The notes under the pieces were generated by a model, which had not been told where the DNA came from, searched no databases, and saw only the letters and a program-made list of their open reading frames with translations. Of a stretch of DNA of 5,554 bases, positions 1-5,165 are shown piece after piece. The DNA is from Lachnospiraceae bacterium UBA1778 (GTDB lineage Bacteria; Bacillota; Clostridia; Lachnospirales; Lachnospiraceae): NCBI GenBank assembly GCA_002315255.1, contig DCGM01000051.1, positions 1-5,554 on the forward strand. Direction: 5' to 3'. Both the position numbers and the translations under genes were made by a program. Every line of letters starts with the position of its first letter. Position 1 is the stretch's first letter.

Positions 1-1
1 G

Positions 2-1498
2 ACGAATATCGGCGCGAACCTTTCGTTAAAGCCGGTCGGCTATTCGACGAAGACTGAAGGCAGCGAAACTAAAGTAGTCATGAAGACCCCGCAGTACGGC
101 CTCGACGGCCGTGTCGCGAAGCTCGTCGACATGGCGCAGGAATATATTTCCGCGTATGACGGTGTGACTACCCCGTCCGGCGGCATCTCGATTTTTAAGC
201 AGACCGAGGACACTGATGAGGCGGACGCACTCGCATTGTCATTCTGGCTACGCGCGAACGAGGATGTGAAGCTCCAGCTGTCGCAGGGGACGTTTCGCGC
301 GGATGACGGAGAGATAACTCCCGGGACAGTAAACGCGGAGTTCGGAAGCGGAAGCAGGCTGGTCCTTACGGTTCCTACGGAAGCTGCTGAGAAGGTGTTG
401 TCAATCCAGACACAAGTTAGTTCTATTCTAACTGATATGACAGCTGATGTCTACGACCTGCTTCTTGCCGTTTATAATTATGATTCAGATATGGCAGAAT
501 ATTTTCAGACATTATGGAATACGCATTACGAGCAGTTAGAGAATCTTTTTTCAGAGAACATCGTTAATCTCCCCCTATGCTATTCCATTAGAGGCGTTTT
601 TTCTTCTCAACCTGATCACCCGGAATATTCGTTGGAAGAAATGGACGAATTGATGAACATGTCAGTGTCTGATCTCTTTAGCGCAAATTACGACGGATAT
701 TTCCATTATGACGGGAATATATTCCTGATTGATCCCGCTTTTATGGGAGAGGGGGGATGGGGAATGCTTGAAGCGGCTGTTTCTCCGAGTCCGCAGATGC
801 TTCGCCTTCTTAATAAACTGAAAATTCGTTTCGTGGTTTCATCGGATGAAGGAACACAGGAACTATATGCAAAAATCGCACCAAATTATTATACGGACGT
901 CAGTTACTCGATGGGTTATACGTTTTCTTCTGCTTATGGCTATCAATTCGAGAAGGATGGAGTCAAATATGGGGATGTGCTAATGCCGGAACCGGATGTA
1001 TTTGCATATTTCTTTAAAGAGAGACCTACCGAATTATCGAATGGAAACCAGTTCCAGTTTGAGTTGAACTTCTTTGATAAGAATGATGCCGGCTATAGTG
1101 ATTATTTGGATGCGCTTATCGCCAAATTAACTGTTGTTTACCACATCTATGGTAATCCTCCGGGGCTTGAGAATGCCATCTATTCGGCGATTCTTGCGGG
1201 AGCTATCGATGATCCGTACGAGGTTTATACGGATTATGATGACTTTATGTATGAAGTTTCTGATCGTCGAATCCAAGCCTGTTTAGAGCAGTTCCCGCAT
1301 ATCGAACTTTCCGCGAACGAAGCAAAGAAAGTCGATGTTTACATGTACCTTGACGGCGAGCTGATTACGAATGCTGATGCCGCCACGATAGACGGTCTCG
1401 ACCTTTCCTTAAATCTTCAGTTCGAAAAGATCGGCGGCGCGAAGAATGCGATGACCGGCCGGGTATATGAAGAGGAATCGGAGAGCGAAAGCGAATAA
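2..1498 (+). CDS. Large protein of unknown function, 5'-truncated by the window edge; probably secreted or surface-exposed
   Basis: The frame is open from base 2, so this is the 3' part of a longer gene. The ATG at 80 has no Shine-Dalgarno sequence and is preceded by 26 sense codons, so it is probably internal. About 498 residues are visible. I do not recognise the family. The visible part is acidic, rich in Tyr, Asp and Ser, and has no obvious membrane segment. Near the end, a stretch of the type VDVYMYLDGE, ITNADAAT and LNLQFEK (about 445-480 in visible numbering) resembles, from memory only, the C-terminal beta segment of clostridial secreted proteins with SipW-type signal peptides. The protein ends in EEESESESE. 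Its N-terminus, where a signal peptide would be, is missing, so export is an inference. Bases 410-1300 have clearly lower GC than both ends of the gene. It converges on the minus-strand yfhO gene across a shared terminator. Confidence 0.8.
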   Translation, partial: TNIGANLSLKPVGYSTKTEGSETKVVMKTPQYGLDGRVAKLVDMAQEYISAYDGVTTPSGGISIFKQTEDTDEADALALSFWLRANEDVKLQLSQGTFRADDGEITPGTVNAEFGSGSRLVLTVPTEAAEKVLSIQTQVSSILTDMTADVYDLLLAVYNYDSDMAEYFQTLWNTHYEQLENLFSENIVNLPLCYSIRGVFSSQPDHPEYSLEEMDELMNMSVSDLFSANYDGYFHYDGNIFLIDPAFMGEGGWGMLEAAVSPSPQMLRLLNKLKIRFVVSSDEGTQELYAKIAPNYYTDVSYSMGYTFSSAYGYQFEKDGVKYGDVLMPEPDVFAYFFKERPTELSNGNQFQFELNFFDKNDAGYSDYLDALIAKLTVVYHIYGNPPGLENAIYSAILAGAIDDPYEVYTDYDDFMYEVSDRRIQACLEQFPHIELSANEAKKVDVYMYLDGELITNADAATIDGLDLSLNLQFEKIGGAKNAMTGRVYEEESESESE

Positions 1499-1520
1499 AG
1501 GCAAATAAGCGCAAATAAAC
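1491..1520 (+). repeat. Three 10-bp direct repeats across the stop codon
   Basis: Three consecutive decamers read gcgaataaag, gcaaataagc and gcaaataaac. The first contains the stop codon of the upstream gene (1496-1498). Because the period is 10, the TAA in each copy falls in a different reading frame (1496, 1506, 1516), so all three forward frames are closed within 23 bases. This is directly visible; whether it is selected or a chance duplication is unknown. Confidence 0.75.
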
Positions 1521-1538
1521 GTAGCTGAAGAAGCTCAA

Positions 1539-1581
1539 ATAGAAAACAGGCGGCGTGCATGGCACGCTGCCTGTTTTCTAT
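1539..1581. terminator. Bidirectional rho-independent terminator between convergent genes
   Basis: The left arm (1539-1558) and right arm (1562-1581) pair over 20 positions around a 3-nt loop. The only imperfection is 1552/1568, a G-U pair in plus-strand RNA and a C-A mismatch in minus-strand RNA. The outer half of the stem is A/T-rich, so each strand's transcript ends in a TTTTCTAT tract after a GC-rich core. The hairpin lies 41 bp after the stop at 1498 and 17 bp past the yfhO stop at 1598, so it can serve both convergent genes. Confidence 0.9.
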
Positions 1582-1597
1582 AATGATACGCGAAATA

Positions 1598-4465
1598 TTA
1601 TTCCTCGTCTTCCGGCAGATCCTCGTCCTGCTTCTCATCAGCAGAATCCGGCTTTTCGTCAGAAGAATCCGGCTTTTCATCGAACGGGATGGAAACAGCG
1701 ATATCATCTATACTGTCGTCCGCGTAATCTTCGCGATCATGGAGCGCTGAAGCGGTTGATTCGGAATCACCTGCTGGAGCCTCGATTTTGTGCGTTTTTA
1801 CGAACTCTTCCGCTGCAGCGAAAAGATCCTTCTCCGCCTGCTCAGCGCGGTCAATAGCGCCCTTTATGCGCTTCTCACGGCGCTTCCCTAAAATGAAGAT
1901 CAGAATCATTGCGAGAGCAGAGAGAAGCGTGATGATGAGGCCGACTGTGAAGCCTGCCGGCTGATACGTGAATTCAAGCGTATGCTCGCCTTCGGAAAGA
2001 TCCAGCGTGATGAATGCGTTCTGGAAAGAATAGTAATCAGTTTCCACGCCGTCGACCTTCAGCTTCCAGGACTTCGTCGCGGTGCCGACCTTTAAGAAGG
2101 AACCGGTCTCGTAAGGAATCGTCGTGAAGAGCGTTCCGGCGGTGGTAACATTGATGTGCGCTTCAATCTTTGTGTCTTCCCAGGAGTCGACGATCATCGG
2201 GCTTTCATTGAAGATCTCGTGGACTTCGTCGATCTGTTCCGCTTTCATGCGGAAGAGCGTGAAGCTGATATTCTTCGTCGAATCATTGTCGGGGTTCTTC
2301 AGTTTGAACGTGTCGCCTGCACTCATGTAGCCTAAGTTCAGAAGATAACCGCGGCTCATATTGTCCCAGTCGCGGGAGTAACCGTTGACCGTGAGGTTAA
2401 TCTTCGACGGGCCGGTCTTCGCCGCGTAGATATAATAGACGCCGTCTTCTTCGACAGAGCAGGTGACTTCCTTCGAAGAGGAATAATCCGGCGTGACATC
2501 TTCGAAGAACTCTTCAATGCCGGTGACCTGGTTCACGAGATCGTTCAGAATCACGACTGCTGTGGAGCCGAAAAGATCCCAGTCGTCCAGGGCGTCGGAA
2601 TCGAGGACATAGCCTAACGGAAGCGAGTAATTGTTTTCATAGACCCAGACGTTATTATTATTTGTGCTGACCAGCGTATATAAGCCGTACGGGTCATCCG
2701 GAAGCTCGCGCTTCGCAATCGTATATTTGACGCCGAAAATCATATCGGTGAAATAGGTGGCGCCGGACGCGCCGTACGCATTGAACGAAGACTCCATGCC
2801 GAGCTTCGGATAGAGCGAAGTCAGGTAACGGTCCGCCGTCGAGGAGAAGTTCGAAATCGACGGATAGGAGAGCCATGCGCCGTCGTTCTTCGTGCGGAGC
2901 TCAAGCTTTTCGACACGGTAGAAGCCGTCGCCTTCACGCTCTTCGATAATCTCCATTGCGTCCTCGACACCGTCATCGAAGCTCGTATAATCGTTCCGGC
3001 CGACGGTCGAGACAGAGGTGATGCTCGTATTGATCGTATTTTCAATGCAGCAGAGCGCGAGCATGATGACGATCAGGACGTCGCGGAAGACTTTACCCTT
3101 CCGGTAGATGTAGACTAAAATCGTGTAAAGCACGATAAAGATAGCGCTGGCATAGACTACATAGTTCGTGATCGTTTCGCTGCTGATCGCGAGTTTTTCG
3201 GCGGCAATGACAAAGGCGAGCGCGCCGAGCATTGTAAAGATAATCTCTTTAAACGAGCGGTTCTTCAGATCAGAGAAGCCGCGGTAGCCCATTGTGAGCA
3301 GGATAAAGATATAGATGAACGACTGACGGCAGGGCAGCGAGTTCGGAATGTGGAAGCCGTGCCAGATGTAGTCCATCGCGCGTGTCGAAAAACTGAAATA
3401 GAAGAAGATCAGTACAAGCGTATAACCGATCTTTTCGCGGAGCGTGATCTTCCGGTTCATATAGTAGAACGGGATCATGATGAAGATCGCCATGCCGCAG
3501 TAGATGTTCGGCCAATGCTCGAGGCCTGTATGCGGCTGTACATTCATCAGCTGGCGCGACATCATGTCGAAGACGGAGAAGTAGCTCGTCCATTTCCAGG
3601 TGAACGTGCTGGTCGAGGAACCTGTCATGTCGAAATGCATAAAATACGGCACGAGGTAAATCGATGCAAACAGGATGGCCAGGAAAGTGTAGCCCATGAA
3701 TTTCGCGAACTTTTCGGCGAAATCCTTAAGCATGCGGCGCTCCGTACCGAGAAGGAAGAAGCAGTAGACCGCGACGCCGAGGCAGACCATAATCGAAATA
3801 TAGAAGTTCGTGAGAATCGAGAAGCCAAGCGTGACGCAGTAGAGAAGGCCTTTATTCTCCTTGACGAGCCGTTCCAGGCCGAGAATCACGAGCGGGAAGA
3901 GCCACAGGCAGTCGAGCCACATGACATTCCAGCTGTAGGCCGCCATGTATCCGGACAATGCGTAGCAGATGCCGAAGAAGACTGCCGTATACGCTTCTGC
4001 GCCGTGCTTGTCGCTCCGCTTGTTCAGGTAATACGTCAATGTGACGGAGCAGAGCCCCATCTTCGTAAGAATCGCGAGCGTGACAAACTCAATGACATAG
4101 TTTTCCGGGAACAGCGCGATGAGAAGATTGAACGGATCCGCGAGATAATACGAGGAAAGCGCCCAGAAGTTCGTGCCGCAGCCGATGTTCCAGGAATAGA
4201 AGAGCGAGCCGCCATTGTCGAGCTTATACTTTAACTCGTGGAAGAACGGCGCGTACTGATGATAGAGGTCGGTCCGTAAAAAGCAGCGGTCACCGAACGG
4301 CCAGATCCCGCGCTGGATGAAGACTACCAGCATGACGAAAATCGGAAGGATGAACGCGATGAGATACGGGAGGATATTCGTAAACTTGTATTTTTCCCGG
4401 TCAATGTGGATTTCAAACCATTTTTTCTTTGGCATGGAAGCTGCCGCTTTTTTGTTTCTAGGCAC
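1598..4465 (-). CDS. yfhO: YfhO-family multi-pass membrane protein, putative GT-C type glycosyltransferase
   Basis: 955 residues. The N-terminus is basic, and about a dozen hydrophobic segments follow, including roughly 31-51, 113-133, 159-178, 184-200, 207-240, 257-278, 321-337, 345-362, 381-395, 406-424 and 434-475. Next come a large extracytoplasmic region (about 480-836) and a last helix at 838-859. Family signatures are visible: TDLYHQYAPFF (65-75) and FYSWNIGCGTNF (89-100) in the first outer loop, HIPNSLPCRQSF (372-383), and a C-terminal PYETG ... WKLKVDG ... GEHTLEFTYQPAGF (784-839). In Bacillus and Listeria, YfhO homologues transfer a sugar from an undecaprenyl carrier to teichoic acid; the acceptor here is unknown. 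By GT-C analogy, Asp66 is a candidate catalytic or metal-binding residue (inference). The GTG start is preferred because AAAGGAG sits 7 nt upstream. The start lies 1 nt after the gtrA-family stop, indicating translational coupling. An acidic cytoplasmic tail (867-955) is unusual. Confidence 0.93.
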   Translation of the reverse strand: MPRNKKAAASMPKKKWFEIHIDREKYKFTNILPYLIAFILPIFVMLVVFIQRGIWPFGDRCFLRTDLYHQYAPFFHELKYKLDNGGSLFYSWNIGCGTNFWALSSYYLADPFNLLIALFPENYVIEFVTLAILTKMGLCSVTLTYYLNKRSDKHGAEAYTAVFFGICYALSGYMAAYSWNVMWLDCLWLFPLVILGLERLVKENKGLLYCVTLGFSILTNFYISIMVCLGVAVYCFFLLGTERRMLKDFAEKFAKFMGYTFLAILFASIYLVPYFMHFDMTGSSTSTFTWKWTSYFSVFDMMSRQLMNVQPHTGLEHWPNIYCGMAIFIMIPFYYMNRKITLREKIGYTLVLIFFYFSFSTRAMDYIWHGFHIPNSLPCRQSFIYIFILLTMGYRGFSDLKNRSFKEIIFTMLGALAFVIAAEKLAISSETITNYVVYASAIFIVLYTILVYIYRKGKVFRDVLIVIMLALCCIENTINTSITSVSTVGRNDYTSFDDGVEDAMEIIEEREGDGFYRVEKLELRTKNDGAWLSYPSISNFSSTADRYLTSLYPKLGMESSFNAYGASGATYFTDMIFGVKYTIAKRELPDDPYGLYTLVSTNNNNVWVYENNYSLPLGYVLDSDALDDWDLFGSTAVVILNDLVNQVTGIEEFFEDVTPDYSSSKEVTCSVEEDGVYYIYAAKTGPSKINLTVNGYSRDWDNMSRGYLLNLGYMSAGDTFKLKNPDNDSTKNISFTLFRMKAEQIDEVHEIFNESPMIVDSWEDTKIEAHINVTTAGTLFTTIPYETGSFLKVGTATKSWKLKVDGVETDYYSFQNAFITLDLSEGEHTLEFTYQPAGFTVGLIITLLSALAMILIFILGKRREKRIKGAIDRAEQAEKDLFAAAEEFVKTHKIEAPAGDSESTASALHDREDYADDSIDDIAVSIPFDEKPDSSDEKPDSADEKQDEDLPEDEE
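1619..1681 (-). repeat. Three 21-bp units encoding an acidic heptapeptide repeat in the YfhO tail
   Basis: On the minus strand the units encode DEKPDSS (1661-1681), DEKPDSA (1640-1660) and a degraded DEKQDED (1619-1639). The first two are nearly identical in DNA, pointing to recent in-frame duplication. They lie in the charged C-terminal tail of the YfhO protein, after its last membrane helix. Confidence 0.85.
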
Positions 4466-4466
4466 T

Positions 4467-4997
4467 TTAGGACTCCTTTATTTCAGTTTCTTCGGCGTTT
4501 TTCGCCGGTTTTTTAAAGATCAGGAACTTGCTGAAAATATAATTGGCAATGAGGATGACAACCTGCGCGATCAGCTTGCAGAGCATCTGGTCCCAATGGA
4601 AAACGTCGACGGTGACAATCATGAAAACTTCTTCGAAAAGAAGCGTTAAGAGCCGGCAGCCGACGAACGGAAGAAATTCGCGGTAGAGCGTCCGAAGGTT
4701 CCATTCCGGGCTGTCAAAGACGAAAATCTTATTGACGAAAAAGGCGAAGAGCACGGCGCAGATCCAGGAGACCGTCGTCGGAAGGAGCGCCTCCGAACCG
4801 AACGGATACCACGGGATAAAGGTGGCGAGCCATTGGGTGACGAAGCTTACGACCGTCGACAATACGCCGCAGAAGAGATACATGATGATCTCATAATTAA
4901 AGATTTTTCCGAGCGCCGGGTGGTTCGACAGAAACTGCCAGAGCTTCGTGCTTTCGAGCCATTTCACCGGGCGCGAAGAGATGATTTTTTCCTTCAT
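4467..4997 (-). CDS. GtrA-family (GtcA-like) four-helix membrane protein, putative polyprenyl-phosphate-sugar flippase component
   Basis: 176 residues from the ATG at 4997, with four hydrophobic segments at about 37-60, 72-93, 106-130 and 138-160. This matches the size and layout of GtrA-like proteins, although the roughly 35-residue cytoplasmic N-terminal extension is longer than in compact members. Family-typical aromatic/Asn motifs end helices 2 and 4: FFVNKIFVF (86-94) and NYIFSKFLIF (152-161). Family members are thought to help move undecaprenyl-phosphate-linked sugars across the membrane for O-antigen, teichoic acid or arabinogalactan modification. The immediately downstream yfhO (1-nt gap) supports a role in delivering lipid-linked sugar to the YfhO protein; this is inference from the GtcA/YfhO systems. 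The start is chosen because AAAGAGG lies 5 nt upstream. A longer form from a TTG at 5081 is possible but would begin at the predicted transcription start without a leader. Confidence 0.92.
   Translation of the reverse strand: MKEKIISSRPVKWLESTKLWQFLSNHPALGKIFNYEIIMYLFCGVLSTVVSFVTQWLATFIPWYPFGSEALLPTTVSWICAVLFAFFVNKIFVFDSPEWNLRTLYREFLPFVGCRLLTLLFEEVFMIVTVDVFHWDQMLCKLIAQVVILIANYIFSKFLIFKKPAKNAEETEIKES
4473..4479 (-). promoter_or_regulatory. Strong Shine-Dalgarno for yfhO, inside the end of the gtrA-family gene
   Basis: The minus strand reads AAAGGAG, followed by 7 nt and the GTG at 4465. It lies within the last codons of the upstream gene. It decides the start: the next candidate, ATG at 4435, has no such site at a suitable distance. 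Confidence 0.85.
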
Positions 4998-5002
4998 CGG
5001 TT

Positions 5003-5009
5003 CCTCTTT
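5003..5009 (-). promoter_or_regulatory. Shine-Dalgarno that fixes the start of the GtrA-family gene
   Basis: The minus strand reads AAAGAGG, then 5 nt, then ATG at 4997. This supports the 176-residue form over a 204-residue form starting from TTG at 5081. Confidence 0.8.
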
Positions 5010-5064
5010 GAAGTCTTTACTTTTTTCGTAAAAACGATTATACTTTTTATCGTATGTGTGCGAA

Positions 5065-5095
5065 AAGACACAAAATACCAAATATTGATTATAAT
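5065..5095 (+). promoter_or_regulatory. Weak candidate promoter for the divergent plus-strand gene
   Basis: A TATAAT at 5090-5095 on the plus strand overlaps the minus-strand -10 because the core ATTATAAT is palindromic. The best -35 candidate is AAGACA (5065-5070), at a long 19-bp spacing. It is about 70 bp upstream of the start at 5166. The evidence is mainly the -10 element and the divergent layout. Confidence 0.3.
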
Positions 5096-5116
5096 ATAGA
5101 AACAGTTAATAGTAAA
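5088..5116 (-). promoter_or_regulatory. Predicted sigma-A type promoter for the gtrA-family/yfhO operon
   Basis: On the minus strand, TTTACT (5111-5116, 4 of 6 matches to TTGACA) is followed by a 17-bp spacer and a perfect TATAAT (5088-5093). Transcription would start near 5081, giving a leader of about 84 nt. A second perfect TATAAT at 5037-5042 has only a poor -35 match, so it is a weaker alternative. Confidence 0.55.
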
Positions 5117-5124
5117 GTGCTATA

Positions 5125-5143
5125 AGGTGAACGATAGGTGAAC
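5125..5143 (+). repeat. Two AGGTGAAC direct repeats, 11 bp apart
   Basis: AGGTGAAC occurs at 5125-5132 and 5136-5143, one helical turn apart, in the leader between the candidate promoter and the start of the gene at 5166. The spacing would suit a regulator binding one face of the DNA. It could also be a simple duplication of a G-rich, ribosome-binding-like stretch. Confidence 0.5.
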
Positions 5144-5156
5144 ATTTGAGGCTGAC

Positions 5157-5160
5157 GGAG
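5157..5160 (+). promoter_or_regulatory. Shine-Dalgarno for the Cys-repeat membrane protein gene
   Basis: GGAG followed by 5 nt (AGCGG) precedes the ATG at 5166. An in-frame TGA at 5139-5141, with no other start codon in between, makes this the first possible start of the frame. Confidence 0.7.
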
Positions 5161-5165
5161 AGCGG

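Noticed and set aside
80..1498. Treating the ATG at 80 as the true start of the left gene
   Set aside because: The frame is open upstream to base 2 with sensible coding sequence, and no Shine-Dalgarno precedes the ATG, so the gene is truncated by the window edge.
1365..1707. Minus-strand open frames overlapping the end of the left gene and the terminator
   Set aside because: They read through the terminator hairpin and are antisense or out of frame to well-supported genes.
1555..1857. Small plus-strand open frames beginning in the terminator loop (ATG at 1555 or 1559)
   Set aside because: They start inside the terminator hairpin, have no ribosome binding site, and run antisense to the acidic tail of yfhO.
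3350..4234. Long plus-strand open frame (294 residues) opposite yfhO
   Set aside because: It is antisense to a clear YfhO-family gene. Its translation is rich in Arg, Glu, Asp and His with no fold-like pattern, as expected from the codon bias of the real gene, and I saw no convincing ribosome binding site.
4433..4435. ATG at 4435 as an alternative start for yfhO
   Set aside because: It lacks a Shine-Dalgarno at the right distance, whereas GTG at 4465 has AAAGGAG 7 nt upstream and fits coupling to the preceding gene.
5026..5053. Small inverted repeats (TCGT/ACGA and CGAT/ATCG) in the leader of the minus-strand operon
   Set aside because: The stems are only 4-5 bp in AT-rich DNA and do not form a recognisable riboswitch, attenuator or operator.
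4998..5081. 28-residue N-terminal extension of the GtrA-family protein from a TTG at 5081
   Set aside because: The extension lies in AT-rich leader DNA at the predicted transcription start and lacks its own ribosome binding site. ATG at 4997 has a good one.
4833..5099. Plus-strand open frame of 88 residues over the start of the GtrA-family gene
   Set aside because: It is antisense to a well-supported gene and its promoter region and has no credible ribosome binding site.
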